Assembly (NCBI RefSeq): GCF_900108105.1
Contig: NZ_FNUR01000001.1
Span: forward strand, 372,001-436,000
Direction of reading: 5' to 3'
DNA from: Butyrivibrio sp. Su6
GTDB taxonomy: Bacteria > Bacillota > Clostridia > Lachnospirales > Lachnospiraceae
DNA length: 64,000 nt
Part shown: positions 34,876 to 45,180 of the stretch, piece after piece
Layout: each line of letters starts with the position of its first letter
Position numbering within the stretch: the stretch's first letter is position 1
Notes under the pieces: generated by a model
Told to the model about the DNA's origin: nothing
What the model saw: only the letters and a program-made list of their open reading frames with translations
Databases searched by the model: none
Translations under genes and position numbers: made by a program

Positions 34876-36734
34876 TCACCATATTTTAAAGTCCACTTTG
34901 ACCTTATTGGTCGCAGGAACCTTGAGGGAAGCATAGCATTTTCCTTAGTTCCTGTAACAAAGCTTACCATGAGCGCCTGTTTTGCCCTGGTCATTGCGAC
35001 ATAGAGCATTCGGCGCTCTTCTTCTATCTGACTTTCTGTCGCTGCCCCTCTGCTTGGAATGATTCCTTCATTAAGATCCGGGATCCAGACCATATCAAAT
35101 TCAAGTCCCTTTGAACCATGCATAGTAAGTAGCTTTACAAAGTTCCCGTTATTTCTTTTTTTCGCACCCTTTTCGTCAACTTTTTCACCCATTCTTTTTT
35201 CCATTTCATTCAAAAGACTCTTTGTATCTTCAAAAGTTCTTGCAAGTTTTTCAAATTCATCAAGCTGCTCTTTTTCTTTTGGAAATGCCCTGTCTATCCC
35301 GATTTCTTTTCTTATATACCTGACCGATAAGGATGGCCTCATATGTGAGATCATATTTATCTGGGAAAAGAGCTTATTTACCTCTTCAAGCATTCTTTTA
35401 TTTGACTTATAGAATCTTTTAACTGCCATTTCATTTACAATTTCTGTAGATACCGCTTCCCTCGAAATATATCGCAAGGGTTTATTCATGATCTTGTAAA
35501 AGAACTCTCTTCTTCGCTCAACACATGAAAACTTAAGGTAATTTATTAAGACCATGACGCTTTCTGACTCTAAAAAGCTCTTTGAGCACTCATCAAGATT
35601 AGTAGGGATTTTCTCTTCTTTTAACATTGCTGCTATAGACATGCATTCAGAATTGGTTCTGCAGATTATAGAGATATTTGAAAGATTATCTTTTTGCCTG
35701 TGTAGAAAAGTTTTTATTGAATTATACTGGTTCTCTTTCGTTGTAAACTTTAGTGGAACAAGGCACCCTGTGCCATTTGAACCATCTGCCTTCAGATCTT
35801 TTAAAAGTCTTTCTTTATTTTCGCCAATAACCAGAAGTGCGTTATTTAAGATATCGCTGCCACATCTGTAATTGATGTTAAGGTTGTATGTTTTAGGGTC
35901 ATCATCTTTAAAAGAATCAGCAAATTCAAGCATAAACTTTGGCTCGGATCCCCTAAAGCCGTAAATTGACTGGTCATCATCGCCAACAATAAAAAGATTT
36001 TTCTCTTTTCCTATCAGAAGTTCAATAACTTTATACTGCATGAGATTGATATCCTGATACTCATCTATAAGGATAAACCGAAACCTCTTTCTGCACAGAT
36101 CAAGCAGCGTCTCATCATTGCACAGAAGCTCATAACACAAAAGTATCATGTCATCAAAGTCTATTTTTTCAAATTCCTTTAATGCCCTTTTATACTTCTC
36201 AAATATCTCATTAAAATACTTTGAAAAGGCAAAACAGCTGTTGCAGTCATCACTCTTTAAAGAGCTGTTCTTAATTCTTGATATTTCAGATAGCACGTTC
36301 TTACATATATCAGAGCCTGAATCCATTTCCTCTTTCAGGCTCGGATCTTTTTCTGCAATAGAAAAAAGAATATTATAAATGATCTTTTGCTTAAAGCTTT
36401 CATTTGCAATTTCTAAGTGTTTGGAATTATAGTGACCAGAATTTTTGATTATCTGATAAAAGATAGAATGAAATGTTCCAAAAGTCACTTCCGGATAAGA
36501 ACTATCCGTATTTTTCATGAATCGCTGCTGCATCTCGAAAGCAGCCGCTTTGGTAAAAGTAATTACCAGAATACTGGATGGTACAACGCCTCTTACTTCA
36601 ATGAGATAGCGTATCCTCGAAACTATAACAAAGGTCTTTCCGCTACCGGGCCCTGCAAGTACCATTGCAGGGCCTTTGTAATGACTTATAGCCATCATCT
36701 GAGCGGAATTACCTTGAAAATTATTATTTTTCAA
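34812..36734 (-). CDS. UvrD/Rep-family DNA helicase (superfamily 1)
   Basis: A 640-residue ATP-dependent 3'-5' helicase, shorter than PcrA (about 730). Motifs in order: Q motif region NSAQMMAI, Walker [22 protein letters not shown] (motif II), [13 protein letters not shown] (III), [11 protein letters not shown] (IV), [22 protein letters not shown] (V) and [16 protein letters not shown] (VI). The start is TTG at 36734 with AAGGA upstream; a stop codon lies just before it, and the later ATG would cut off the Q motif. The C-terminal 20 residues are almost all Ser, Thr, Pro and Gly, and are read from the strand opposite the DUF1292-like gene. It overlaps the end of gltX by 11 nt. Confidence 0.93.
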   Translation of the reverse strand: MKNNNFQGNSAQMMAISHYKGPAMVLAGPGSGKTFVIVSRIRYLIEVRGVVPSSILVITFTKAAAFEMQQRFMKNTDSSYPEVTFGTFHSIFYQIIKNSGHYNSKHLEIANESFKQKIIYNILFSIAEKDPSLKEEMDSGSDICKNVLSEISRIKNSSLKSDDCNSCFAFSKYFNEIFEKYKRALKEFEKIDFDDMILLCYELLCNDETLLDLCRKRFRFILIDEYQDINLMQYKVIELLIGKEKNLFIVGDDDQSIYGFRGSEPKFMLEFADSFKDDDPKTYNLNINYRCGSDILNNALLVIGENKERLLKDLKADGSNGTGCLVPLKFTTKENQYNSIKTFLHRQKDNLSNISIICRTNSECMSIAAMLKEEKIPTNLDECSKSFLESESVMVLINYLKFSCVERRREFFYKIMNKPLRYISREAVSTEIVNEMAVKRFYKSNKRMLEEVNKLFSQINMISHMRPSLSVRYIRKEIGIDRAFPKEKEQLDEFEKLARTFEDTKSLLNEMEKRMGEKVDEKGAKKRNNGNFVKLLTMHGSKGLEFDMVWIPDLNEGIIPSRGAATESQIEEERRMLYVAMTRAKQALMVSFVTGTKENAMLPSRFLRPIRSKWTLKYGDQPSSPSSGSSTSSSNSTSSR

Positions 36735-38187
36735 GTAATGCTATTCCTTCTTTAATTCTCTTAATTGACTCTTCTTTTCCGATCACTTCCATGAGCTCTG
36801 TAGCTCCACAAGGAGTCATCTCTTTTCCTGAAAGAGCGATTCTTACAGGCCAGAGAACATATCCGTTCTTGTACTCGTGAGACTTAACAAAATCTGAAAG
36901 ACAAGCATAAAGTGCATCGTTTGTATAATCATCATGTGCTTCAAGAACAGGAAGAACTTCCTTAAGAACCTTTAAGCTGCTCTCAGCATCAGTTTTCATC
37001 TTCTTGTGGCAATAAATTGCTGTGTCATATTCAGGAACTTCGTTAAAGAAGTCAACCATTGGTGCAATATCAGGCCAGATCTCAATTCTAGTCTTAACCA
37101 TATTAGCGATTTTCTTAAGATCAAGATCCTTTGTGATAGCTTTCTCAAGATAAGGCTTTGCAAGCTCAAAGAATCTGTCATCATCCATTCTCTTTAAGTA
37201 CTCGCCGTTCATCCATTTAAGCTTTGTATAGTCAAATACAGCCGGTGACTTGTTTATTCTCTTGTAGTCAAACTTTTTGATGAGATCCTCAAGGCTCATG
37301 ATCTCTTCATTATCCTCAGGAGACCATCCAAGAAGTGCTACAAAGTTAACAACAGCCTCTGGTAAAAAGCCCTGCTCGATAAGATCTTCAAAAGATGAAT
37401 GTCCTGATCTCTTTGAAAGCTTATGATGCTCTTCATCTGTAATAAGTGGGCAGTGAATGTACTTTGGCACTTCCCAGCCAAATGCATCATAAAGTCTGTT
37501 GTACTTAGGTGATGATGAAATGTACTCATTACCACGAACAACATGTGTGATTCCCATAAGATGGTCATCTACAACGTTAGCAAAGTTGTATGTTGGGTAT
37601 CCATCAGACTTAATGAGGATCATGTCATCAAGTTCTTTATTCTCAACAGATACATCTCCGTAAAGCTCATCATGGAATGTAGTTGTTCCCTCTGTTGGGT
37701 TATTCTGTCTGATAACAAAAGGCTTACCCTCAGCAAGGTTCTTTTCAACTTCTTCTTTTGATAAGTGAAGACAATGTTTGTCATAAACACTGATCTCTTT
37801 TGTCTCACCATCAACTTCAATTTTCTGAACAAGACTCTTAAGTCTCTCTTCATCACAGAAGCAATAATATGCCTCGCCCTTATCGATGAGCTCCTTGGCA
37901 TACTGCATGTAAATGCCGGCCTTCTGTCTCTCGCTCTGAACATATGGTCCAACAGGTCCACCGATATCCGGACCCTCATCATGAATAAGACCAGTCTCCT
38001 TAAGTGTTCTGTAGATGATCTCTGTAGCGCCCTCTACAAAACGTTCCTGATCTGTATCCTCGATTCTTAATATATAGTCACCGCCTTCATGCTTAGAAAT
38101 AAGATAAGCATAAAGAGCTGTTCTTAAATTTCCTACATGCATACGTCCCGTTGGGCTCGGTGCATATCTTGTACGAATCTTAACCAT
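36724..38187 (-). CDS. gltX: Glutamyl-tRNA synthetase
   Basis: A 487-residue class I aminoacyl-tRNA synthetase that charges tRNA-Glu. HIGH-type motif in [26 protein letters not shown]-type motif in [16 protein letters not shown]. Cys residues in [10 protein letters not shown] fit the zinc-site region. Length is normal. Whether it also charges tRNA-Gln cannot be told here. Confidence 0.98.
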   Translation of the reverse strand: MVKIRTRYAPSPTGRMHVGNLRTALYAYLISKHEGGDYILRIEDTDQERFVEGATEIIYRTLKETGLIHDEGPDIGGPVGPYVQSERQKAGIYMQYAKELIDKGEAYYCFCDEERLKSLVQKIEVDGETKEISVYDKHCLHLSKEEVEKNLAEGKPFVIRQNNPTEGTTTFHDELYGDVSVENKELDDMILIKSDGYPTYNFANVVDDHLMGITHVVRGNEYISSSPKYNRLYDAFGWEVPKYIHCPLITDEEHHKLSKRSGHSSFEDLIEQGFLPEAVVNFVALLGWSPEDNEEIMSLEDLIKKFDYKRINKSPAVFDYTKLKWMNGEYLKRMDDDRFFELAKPYLEKAITKDLDLKKIANMVKTRIEIWPDIAPMVDFFNEVPEYDTAIYCHKKMKTDAESSLKVLKEVLPVLEAHDDYTNDALYACLSDFVKSHEYKNGYVLWPVRIALSGKEMTPCGATELMEVIGKEESIKRIKEGIALLEK

Positions 38188-38286
38188 ATCTGCTCCTATC
38201 TTCTTTATTAGATGTGCTTAAAATGACTATCTTTAAGCGCCTCTATATAGTAATATCACGTTTTTTATAACAAAACAACAAATGAC

Positions 38287-38314
38287 ATTCTATCATATAA
38301 CATATTTTTTTCAA
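38287..38314 (-). promoter_or_regulatory. Candidate gltX promoter
   Basis: On the minus strand TTGAAA, a 16-nt spacer and TAGAAT lie about 100 nt upstream of the gltX start. A second possibility (TTGTTT, 17 nt, TATTAC) lies nearer the gene. The intergenic region of 259 nt is shared with the divergent dUTPase gene, whose own -10 (TATAAT at 38391-38396) lacks a good -35. Confidence 0.4.
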
Positions 38315-38446
38315 GCAATTGACATCCATGTATTTTAAATAGTTCAGCACTTAAATAATCACTTTCGAAGAAGCATTTACCTTGAATCTTTATAATGTCA
38401 AATGTATACTAACTTTAAAATGATCAAGAGCTTAAATGGAGGAAAA

Positions 38447-38884
38447 ATGGAGAAAGTTATTAAGATCAAATATTTAAATGACAAAATTGAAAAGCTTACA
38501 TATATTGATGGAAAATCAGACTGGATCGATTTAAGAAGTGCTGAGGATGTGGACCTTAAAAAGGGAGAATTTCACCTTATTCCACTTGGCGTAGCCATGG
38601 AAATACCTGAAGGCTATGAAGCTCACATTGTACCAAGAAGTTCAACCTATAAGAATTTTGGTATCATTCAGTCAAATCACATGGGAGTAGTTGACCACTC
38701 ATACTGTGGAGACAACGATCAGTGGTTCATGGCAGCTATCGCTATGCGTGATACTCATATTTCTTTCAACGACAGGATCTGCCAGTTCCGCATCATGGAA
38801 AACCAGCCAAAAATAGTCTTTGACGAGTGTGAACACCTGGGCAACACAGACCGCGGCGGCTTCGGAACAACAGGAAAACAATAA
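38447..38884 (+). CDS. dut: dUTP diphosphatase
   Basis: About 145 residues, the trimeric dUTPase that hydrolyses dUTP to dUMP and keeps uracil out of DNA. All five family motifs can be placed: [10 protein letters not shown] (1), [10 protein letters not shown] (2), [14 protein letters not shown] (3, with the substrate-binding Asp and Tyr), RICQFRIME (4) and [12 protein letters not shown] (5). The open frame begins at 38402, but ATG at 38447 directly follows a GGAGG ribosome-binding site and matches the family length. It stands alone and ends at a bidirectional terminator. Confidence 0.95.
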   Translation: MEKVIKIKYLNDKIEKLTYIDGKSDWIDLRSAEDVDLKKGEFHLIPLGVAMEIPEGYEAHIVPRSSTYKNFGIIQSNHMGVVDHSYCGDNDQWFMAAIAMRDTHISFNDRICQFRIMENQPKIVFDECEHLGNTDRGGFGTTGKQ

Positions 38885-38903
38885 TATATACAAGCCTATA
38901 AAA

Positions 38904-38939
38904 AAGGATTGGCACGCCAGATAAGGCAAACCAATCCTT
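38904..38939. terminator. Bidirectional terminator between dut and copA
   Basis: AAGGATTGG pairs with CCAATCCTT (9 bp), with a small inner GCC/GGC stem. On the minus strand it is followed by TTTTTAT, on the plus strand by CTTTATTT. It serves the convergent dut and copA genes. Confidence 0.85.
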
Positions 38940-38945
38940 CTTTAT

Positions 38946-39155
38946 TTATGCTATATCAGTAACTTTGTAGTCCTTATCTTCTACTGCCTTTTTTAGAACA
39001 TCATTTGCAACATCTTCTGAAAATGTTACAACAGCTGTTCCATCCTGGTGGCTTACTACAGCGCTTTCTACTCCGCTAACCTCTTCAAGAGCCTTCTTTA
39101 CTGTAGCCTCGCAGTGGCCACACATCATTCCTTCAATCTTAAGTGTCTTCGTCAT
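38946..39155 (-). CDS. copZ: Possible separately translated copper chaperone CopZ, in frame within copA
   Basis: The C-terminal 69 residues of the copper ATPase begin at an in-frame ATG (39155) preceded by AAAGGA about 10 nt upstream in a purine-rich stretch. That is what a normal gene start looks like here. The product would be exactly the size of a CopZ metallochaperone, with the CxxC in MMCGHC at residues 11-15. No stop codon separates it from the ATPase, so both a fusion and a free chaperone could be made. Free production is an inference from the start signals. Confidence 0.5.
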   Translation of the reverse strand: MTKTLKIEGMMCGHCEATVKKALEEVSGVESAVVSHQDGTAVVTFSEDVANDVLKKAVEDKDYKVTDIA

Positions 39156-41561
39156 TTTATCTTTCCTTTCTTCTATAACTATATTTTTAATTTTATGCCT
39201 AATAGCCTTATCTTTTGATGAATCATTTATATTGAAAAGATTAAGTCTTAGAGCATTTGTAACTACAAAAAAGCTTGATAAACTCATGGCTGCAGCTCCA
39301 AACATAGGGCTTAGTGACCAGCCAAACAGCTTTATATAACAGCCTGCGGCCAGCGGGATTCCAATTACATTGTAAAAGAATGCCCAAAACAGGTTCTCAT
39401 GGATATTCTTAAGTGTCTGTCTTGAAAGTCTTATTGCCCTTGAAACATCAAGGAGACTGCTCTTCATGAGTACGACATCTGCAGCATCAATTGCCACATC
39501 GGTGCCTGCCCCTATGGCTATACCTGTATCAGCCCTTGTAAGAGCCGGCGCATCATTAATTCCATCACCGACCATGGCTGTTATTCCCTGTTTTGAAAGA
39601 TCTGCTACAACCTTCTCTTTTTCTTCAGGAAGGACTTCTGCAACAATGTTGTCAACTCCGGCCTTTTTACCAATAGCAATGGAAGTTTTCTCATTGTCAC
39701 CTGTAAGCATGACAACTTTAATTCCCATGTTCTTTAGCTGGGAAATCGCTTCTTCCGAATCATCCTTGATAGTATCAGCAACAGCGATTATGCCTACAAG
39801 TTTATTGTCCTGTGAAAAATAAAGAGGTGTCTTTCCTTCACCAGCAAGTCCATCAGCCTTTTCAAGTATTTCGCCCTGGATCCTTGCATATTTTTCTATG
39901 AAATGTCTTTTGCCGCCTCGGATAATGTGACCATCGAGTTTTGCCTCAAGTCCATTGCCAAAGACTGCCTTAAAATCTGTGATCTCTTCATCAAGCTCAA
40001 CGTTGAGGTCATTGACATGCTTCATTACAGCCTTTGCCAAAGGATGCTCACTTTTTGACTCAAGAAGGCCTGCTATCTTTAAGAGCTTGTCATCAAAATT
40101 CTCATACTTACTGGGGGTATATCCGCTTTTATCAATTGAGTCTGCAGAAAATACATCGGTAACAATGGGCTCGCCCTTTGTTATGGTTCCTGTTTTATCA
40201 AGTGCAACAATCTGAGTCTTTCCAAGCATTTCAAGTGATGCTGCTGTTTTGAACATGATGCCGTTTTTGGCGCCAATACCATTACCAACCATTATGGCAA
40301 CAGGAGTTGCAAGGCCAAGGGCGCATGGGCAACTGATAACCAAAACAGCTATTCCTCTTGCAAGTGCACTTCCAAAATCAGCTCCCAGTATGAGCCATAC
40401 AATAATTGTCAAAAGAGCTATTCCCATTACAACAGGGACAAAGACTCCAGAAACTTTATCAGCAACCTTTGCAATAGGCGCCTTTGTTGATGCTGCATCA
40501 CTGACCATCTGAATTATCTGCGAAAGCGTTGTATCTCTTCCAACTCTGGTAGCTCTGCACTTGATAAATCCTGACTGATTTATGGTTGCAGCCGAGACTT
40601 CCATGCCAACAGCCTTATCAACAGGGATGCTTTCGCCTGTAAGGGCTGCCTCGTCTACAGAACTGGTTCCTTCAATGACTATGCCATCAACAGGAATGCT
40701 CTCGCCTGGTCTTACAACAAATACAGTTCCAATCTGAACATTTTCAATCGATACTTCTTTTTCTTCACCTGAATCATCGATTATATTTGCTGTCTTTGGT
40801 GCAAGCTTCATAAGACTCTTTATGGCATCTGTTGTTCTGCCCTTGCTCATAGCTTCAAGCATCTTACCAACAGTGATAAGCGTAAGGATCATAGCTGCAG
40901 ATTCAAAATAGAACTCATGCATGAAGTGCATTACTGCCTCAGTATCACCTTTTACCTGTGCATCTGTCATAAGGAAAAGAGCTACAAGGCTATAAACAAA
41001 TGCAGCTGAGCTTCCAAGTGCAACCAGCGTATCCATATTGGCGCCGCCGTGGAAAAGCCCTTTAAAGCCGCTGATAAAAAACTTACGATTTATAAACATG
41101 ATAATGATCGTAAGGATCATCTGTACCATGCCCATAGCAACATGGTTCCCATCAAAAAATGAAGGCAGTGGCCAGCCAAACATCATGTGACCCATTGAAA
41201 AATACATCAAAACCACAAGAAATCCGATTGATGTAATAAGTCTTTTCTTAAGGACAGGAGTTTCCTTATCTCTAAGAGCCTCTTCTTCCATGGCAAAGTC
41301 ATTTGCTGTCGCATTTCCAAGAGACTCACTGCTTTGAGCATTTATCTTTTGTGACATAGGCTGAGCGCCATATCCGGCATTTTCTACTGCTTTGATAATA
41401 TCTGCTTCGCTTGCAGAACCCTCAACCCCCATGGAATTGGTAAGCAGATTAACATTACAGCTCTTAACACCTTCTACACTGCTTACAGCCTTTTCAACTC
41501 TTGCCTGACAAGCTGCACAGCTCATGCCTGTAACAATGTATTTATCCATACTTTTTATCAC
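38946..41561 (-). CDS. copA: Copper-exporting P1B-type ATPase with fused C-terminal CopZ-like domain
   Basis: An 871-residue Cu(I) pump. It carries an N-terminal heavy-metal domain ([15 protein letters not shown], CxxC), eight hydrophobic helices, the actuator TGES, the transmembrane metal site [10 protein letters not shown], the phosphorylation motif [18 protein letters not shown] (the HP motif) and [12 protein letters not shown]. Unusually, the last 69 residues are a second heavy-metal domain ([15 protein letters not shown]) with the size and sequence of a free CopZ chaperone. It follows csoR with a 4-bp overlap and is thus under copper control. An internal ribosome-binding site and ATG (39155) precede the C-terminal domain. 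Confidence 0.96.
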   Translation of the reverse strand: MIKSMDKYIVTGMSCAACQARVEKAVSSVEGVKSCNVNLLTNSMGVEGSASEADIIKAVENAGYGAQPMSQKINAQSSESLGNATANDFAMEEEALRDKETPVLKKRLITSIGFLVVLMYFSMGHMMFGWPLPSFFDGNHVAMGMVQMILTIIIMFINRKFFISGFKGLFHGGANMDTLVALGSSAAFVYSLVALFLMTDAQVKGDTEAVMHFMHEFYFESAAMILTLITVGKMLEAMSKGRTTDAIKSLMKLAPKTANIIDDSGEEKEVSIENVQIGTVFVVRPGESIPVDGIVIEGTSSVDEAALTGESIPVDKAVGMEVSAATINQSGFIKCRATRVGRDTTLSQIIQMVSDAASTKAPIAKVADKVSGVFVPVVMGIALLTIIVWLILGADFGSALARGIAVLVISCPCALGLATPVAIMVGNGIGAKNGIMFKTAASLEMLGKTQIVALDKTGTITKGEPIVTDVFSADSIDKSGYTPSKYENFDDKLLKIAGLLESKSEHPLAKAVMKHVNDLNVELDEEITDFKAVFGNGLEAKLDGHIIRGGKRHFIEKYARIQGEILEKADGLAGEGKTPLYFSQDNKLVGIIAVADTIKDDSEEAISQLKNMGIKVVMLTGDNEKTSIAIGKKAGVDNIVAEVLPEEKEKVVADLSKQGITAMVGDGINDAPALTRADTGIAIGAGTDVAIDAADVVLMKSSLLDVSRAIRLSRQTLKNIHENLFWAFFYNVIGIPLAAGCYIKLFGWSLSPMFGAAAMSLSSFFVVTNALRLNLFNINDSSKDKAIRHKIKNIVIEERKDKMTKTLKIEGMMCGHCEATVKKALEEVSGVESAVVSHQDGTAVVTFSEDVANDVLKKAVEDKDYKVTDIA

Positions 41562-41869
41562 CTCATCATTTTCTGTAAAACATCCAGAAGTTCGTCTACT
41601 GTCTCATCCTTGCCTGCCCTGATATCATCCGTAACGCAGGTTTTTATATGGTTAGATAAAAGAACTTTTGCAAAACTGTTAAGAGCCTTATTTGCAGCAG
41701 CAACCTGAGTAAGGATATCTGTACAGTAAGAATCATTTTCTACCATTCCTTCTATACCTCTTATCTGGCCTTCAATTCTTTTAAGCCTGTTGATAAGGTC
41801 TTTATATTCTTTTTCTTCCCTGACCTTTGTTTTTCCTGATGTTTCAGAGCAACATTTTGGACAAGCCAT
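41558..41869 (-). CDS. csoR: CsoR-family copper-sensing repressor
   Basis: A 103-residue all-helical repressor that releases DNA on binding Cu(I). The family core [22 protein letters not shown] is present, with the Cys-His-Cys metal site expected of CsoR: Cys in SYCTD, then His and Cys in SNHIKTC. The N-terminus has an extra Cys-rich stretch (MACPKCCSE). It is the first gene of csoR-copA, with its stop overlapping the copA start, and it is preceded by a matching operator at 41922-41944. It is therefore autoregulated, by inference. Confidence 0.95.
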   Translation of the reverse strand: MACPKCCSETSGKTKVREEKEYKDLINRLKRIEGQIRGIEGMVENDSYCTDILTQVAAANKALNSFAKVLLSNHIKTCVTDDIRAGKDETVDELLDVLQKMMR

Positions 41870-41919
41870 AGTAATCTCCTATTTACGATAATATTTTACA
41901 AAATCTATTTGTTAAAAAT

Positions 41920-41948
41920 ATAATATACCCCCGAGGGGTATATTGCAA
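41920..41948 (-). promoter_or_regulatory. csoR-copA promoter with operator in the spacer
   Basis: On the minus strand TTGCAA (-35) and TATTAT (-10) are separated by exactly 17 nt. The spacer and its edges form the G/C-tract palindrome at 41922-41944 (AATATACCCCC facing AGGGGTATATT), the form typical of CsoR operators. The start codon lies about 50 nt downstream. The palindrome would block RNA polymerase when bound. Confidence 0.85.
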
Positions 41949-41998
41949 GTGTTTTTTTCTTGGATTATTAATGAGCTGTGATCACCTGTAATGGCAAA

Positions 41999-42030
41999 AA
42001 GGATAGGCTCGTATTTACAAGCCTATCCTT
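41999..42030 (-). terminator. Intrinsic terminator after the DUF975 gene
   Basis: A perfect 11-bp stem (AAGGATAGGCT and its complement) with a 10-nt loop is followed on the minus strand by TTTTTG. It lies 39 nt past the stop. Confidence 0.85.
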
Positions 42031-42068
42031 GATATGTCATTAATTATTAAATTATTACTACAGATCTT

Positions 42069-42752
42069 TTATCCTCTGATTCTTCTATAAAGCTCAGCAT
42101 CGGCATTCTGCTTATAAGGATTAACATAGAAAATACCCACAAGTCCTATAGTACACAGTGATAAAATATACCATCCAATATATGAAAGATCATATACAAA
42201 GCATGCCCACTTCTGTCCTTTCATCATAGCTCTTGATTTTTTCAGAGCATCAATAGCAGAAATTGTTGGATCCTCAGCAAGGATATATGGCACCATCCTG
42301 TATGAATACATAAGGATAAATCCCGGGATCAGTAAGCAGATACATCCAAGTCCGATCACAATATCTCTGATAAAAAGACCTAAAACTGTATTAATGTAAT
42401 TGTTTTTGAATGCATGCAATAATTCAGGGAAATCAGCATCAGTTTCCTGATTAACGAGGAAAAATCTGTTACATCCAACTTCCAATGGATTGAAAACAAA
42501 AAGGTCAATCAGTTTCAAAATGATCAATATTGTACCAACAATGCCAAGAGCAACAAGAAGTATTACCATAAATGATGGATCACTTGCAGCCTCTTCGGAG
42601 AAAGAACTTGAAAGCTGCTCCTGATTGTTCTTAAATGTAGCTGAAGTTGATGTAAAAAATAGTGTATAAATAAATGCAACTATTACAGACTTCCAATAAT
42701 TCCTCTTAAAACTAGCTTTACCATTTTCCTTAACTTCACTTCTGTTCCACAT
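42069..42752 (-). CDS. DUF975 multi-pass membrane protein
   Basis: About 227 residues with five to six hydrophobic segments. The N-terminal WNRSEVKENGKASFKRNYWK, the middle NPLEVGCNRFFLVNQET and the later SRAMMKGQKWACFVYDLSYIGW are hallmarks of the DUF975 family. Function unknown. The frame is open to 42815, but the ATG at 42752 has GGAGGAG 5 nt upstream and gives the usual family N-terminus. It is a single-gene unit with its own terminator. Confidence 0.9.
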   Translation of the reverse strand: MWNRSEVKENGKASFKRNYWKSVIVAFIYTLFFTSTSATFKNNQEQLSSSFSEEAASDPSFMVILLVALGIVGTILIILKLIDLFVFNPLEVGCNRFFLVNQETDADFPELLHAFKNNYINTVLGLFIRDIVIGLGCICLLIPGFILMYSYRMVPYILAEDPTISAIDALKKSRAMMKGQKWACFVYDLSYIGWYILSLCTIGLVGIFYVNPYKQNADAELYRRIRG

Positions 42753-42950
42753 AATAACTCCTCCATAAAAAAATGTTGTTTGATAATAATGATTATAAAT
42801 TCCTTTAATATGCATAAAAAGATAAACAATTGCAAATTAAAGTGTTCTATTACTTTATTATACGAATATTTTGAAATTAAATTACACCAAATAATAAATT
42901 TTATACATTTTTTAGATTATTTTATATCTCATTTTGGTAACATGACCCTG

Positions 42951-42979
42951 TTGTTTATTAAATACAATTTCTGTATACA
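42951..42979 (+). promoter_or_regulatory. Candidate promoter for the second surface protein gene
   Basis: TTGTTT, a 17-nt spacer and TATACA. The predicted transcript start would leave only a few bases before the GGAGG at 42989, an unusually short leader, so this call is uncertain. Confidence 0.35.
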
Positions 42980-42999
42980 TTTTTTCATGGAGGAAAAAT

Positions 43000-44796
43000 A
43001 TGCTAAACAATGTGTTTATGAAAGTATTCTCATGTGCAATAGCTATGACAGTTGCTATCTCAATACCAGCAATTACTGTTCTTGCAGAAGACACAACAAA
43101 CGAAAATGAAACCAATGCAACTGTTGAAATTGAAACATCATTCGATGGTTCATTAGATGTGGAAGGTGCCGGAAACTATTCCTATAACCACGATTTAAAT
43201 TATGAGGCTTCAAATTCCGGATATGCTATTGAAGTTACAGGAAGTTCAACTAGTTCATCAACTGGATTTAAAGATGCGAACAACAGCGATCTGACATTGA
43301 CAGTTAATGGCGATGTCAATGCAACACAAGGTAATGAACAAGCAAACACCTCTATTGCATATGTAAATGATGGAACTCTTAATATAAATGGCAATGCTAC
43401 ATCTGAGGGTGAGGGCTTAAACGCATATGGCGGTGATATTAATATTAAAGGTGATCTCACAATTGGTTCTGATGATACTAATAACACAGCGATAATATCA
43501 AATAATAATAGTAATATTAACATCACAGGTGATGTAACAAAAAACGGTTCTGGTGTATATGCCATTAGTCAAAGCTCAGGTAACACCAATATTGGCGGAG
43601 ATGTTAATGTAGTTGATGGCAGAGCTATTCTGGTTTCAGATAGTGGTGAAATAAATGTTGCAGGAAGTGTTATAGCAAATGATACTGCTCTTATGGTAAC
43701 AGGCGGATCAACTGCTACAGTAGGAAAAAACGTAGTTTCACTTTCAGGTATTTATAATCCTGCTGTACAAGTAGATTCTTCTAGCAATTTAATCATTGGT
43801 GGTGATCTTAATGCTAATTACAGACCTCTCTGGATAATGATAACTGAAGGCGGAAATGGAACTATTGATATAAAAGGTACTATAAACGGAAATACAGGTA
43901 TTCAGTTAAGACAGGATCTTTACGGCTTAAATAACGGAATGTACGATCGGGAAGCACTTACAGATGAGGATAAACAGAATCTGATAGCCTTCCTTCCGAG
44001 AGTAAATGTATATGCAATTAACTCAAATGGAGAATTACTTGTGCCTTCAGAATCTGTCAGCAAAGATGTCTATGAAGTATTTTATAATAATATCAATTAC
44101 TATATAAAAGCTGGTGAAAATGTAACTATCAATAATGAAAACAAGCAGACCATGAGAACTATTGACACATTGAATGTATCTGTTCCTGACGGATATACTC
44201 TACAGGTCAGTGATACTATGAGTTTTACCCAGCTTGAAGATGGAACTTATGCTGTAAAGCTCAATTCATATCGCGGTAACATTGATATCAAGGCAATAAT
44301 CAAAGCTATCAGCCAGGCAACAGGTATTGCTGAAGAAGATATAAAGGTTGTAAATGAAAACAATGAAACAAATAATACTCCTGCCCCATCATCAGGCATG
44401 GGAATATCTGTTTCTACACCTAGTACTAATCATGATGCATTTGCACCAGTAATAGAAGGTGGTGCTACACCATCAAAGGCTGTTAAATTTGATTTTAGAA
44501 ACGGTATAACAAACGAAGCCTACAAGGCTGCAGTAATTGAGAGTTTCAAATCCACTCCAGCAGGAACAACTCTCAGAATTGAGTCAAATACTACAAGCGT
44601 TTTTGATAAAAAGATGATAGAAGCACTTGCAGCTAACCCTACAATTGATGTTGAAGTACTCTTCACTTATGCAGGAAAGAAAATGCGTGTTGTAATCCCT
44701 GCAGGATACGATGTCAACAGTCTTCTTGATTCAAATGGATACTGCGGATATCTTCGTCTTGCATCCATCCTTGGATCACAGATAATCGATATTTAA
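43000..44796 (+). CDS. Secreted repetitive surface protein, paralogue of the 1443-3743 product
   Basis: A 598-residue secreted protein of unknown function. The signal peptide ends near TVLAED. Repeats with GDVNA, GNATS, GDLTI and GDVTK patterns fill about residues 85-320, as expected for a right-handed beta-helix. A post-repeat domain (DGYTLQVSDTMSFTQLEDGTYAVKLN) is shared with the other protein, then a Ser/Thr/Pro linker. The C-terminal globular part (about 495-598) differs: VEVLFTYAGKKMRVVIPAGYDV and GYLRLASILGSQ. Unlike its paralogue it has no C-terminal membrane helix and is likely released or bound non-covalently. The ribosome-binding site GGAGG is clear. Confidence 0.75.
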   Translation: MLNNVFMKVFSCAIAMTVAISIPAITVLAEDTTNENETNATVEIETSFDGSLDVEGAGNYSYNHDLNYEASNSGYAIEVTGSSTSSSTGFKDANNSDLTLTVNGDVNATQGNEQANTSIAYVNDGTLNINGNATSEGEGLNAYGGDINIKGDLTIGSDDTNNTAIISNNNSNINITGDVTKNGSGVYAISQSSGNTNIGGDVNVVDGRAILVSDSGEINVAGSVIANDTALMVTGGSTATVGKNVVSLSGIYNPAVQVDSSSNLIIGGDLNANYRPLWIMITEGGNGTIDIKGTINGNTGIQLRQDLYGLNNGMYDREALTDEDKQNLIAFLPRVNVYAINSNGELLVPSESVSKDVYEVFYNNINYYIKAGENVTINNENKQTMRTIDTLNVSVPDGYTLQVSDTMSFTQLEDGTYAVKLNSYRGNIDIKAIIKAISQATGIAEEDIKVVNENNETNNTPAPSSGMGISVSTPSTNHDAFAPVIEGGATPSKAVKFDFRNGITNEAYKAAVIESFKSTPAGTTLRIESNTTSVFDKKMIEALAANPTIDVEVLFTYAGKKMRVVIPAGYDVNSLLDSNGYCGYLRLASILGSQIIDI

Positions 44797-44910
44797 ATAG
44801 TTAAAAAGATATTAAATTATACTTAAAATCAGTTTTTTTCATCAAAAAACCTTTATAATTGATTGTAAAGATATTGACATAATATCAATCATATTATTAA
44901 GGAGGTAATG

Positions 44911-45087
44911 ATGAGCAGAGTATCAGAAGTAAAAGCATTGCAGGATCAGAGAATCAAAGAGATGAAGGAACGCTTCAAAAAAGAAGAAGTATCAGATTCT
45001 AAAAGATTGGAGCTAATGGTACAGAATATGACTCAGACTCTTAATGATATCTCTTTTACTCTTGCGATGATTGCCGATAAAAAATAA
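44911..45087 (+). CDS. 58-residue helical protein of unknown function
   Basis: A short frame with a very strong AAGGAGG ribosome-binding site (AGGAGG, 5 nt, ATG) and its own terminator 11 nt after the stop. The product starts MSRVSEVKALQDQRIKEMK and ends SFTLAMIADKK. It is charged and predicted helical over most of its length, with a heptad-like pattern that could form a coiled coil, and has no membrane segment. A second ATG lies directly before the chosen one, but is only 2 nt from the AGGAGG. I do not recognise it. It is the last gene before the palindromic noncoding element. Confidence 0.75.
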   Translation: MSRVSEVKALQDQRIKEMKERFKKEEVSDSKRLELMVQNMTQTLNDISFTLAMIADKK

Positions 45088-45097
45088 AAAATTCTAA

Positions 45098-45136
45098 TAA
45101 AAAGGGAAGCGCCAATCAAGGCTCTTCCCTTTTTTA
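45098..45136 (+). terminator. Intrinsic terminator after the 58-residue gene
   Basis: AAAAGGGAAG pairs with CTTCCCTTTT with an inner GCC/GGC stem, followed by a T-run. It separates the small gene from the noncoding element. Confidence 0.85.
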
Positions 45137-45180
45137 TAAAATTGTTGCCCAATCAAAAAATTCTCACTTTGTATATGCGT

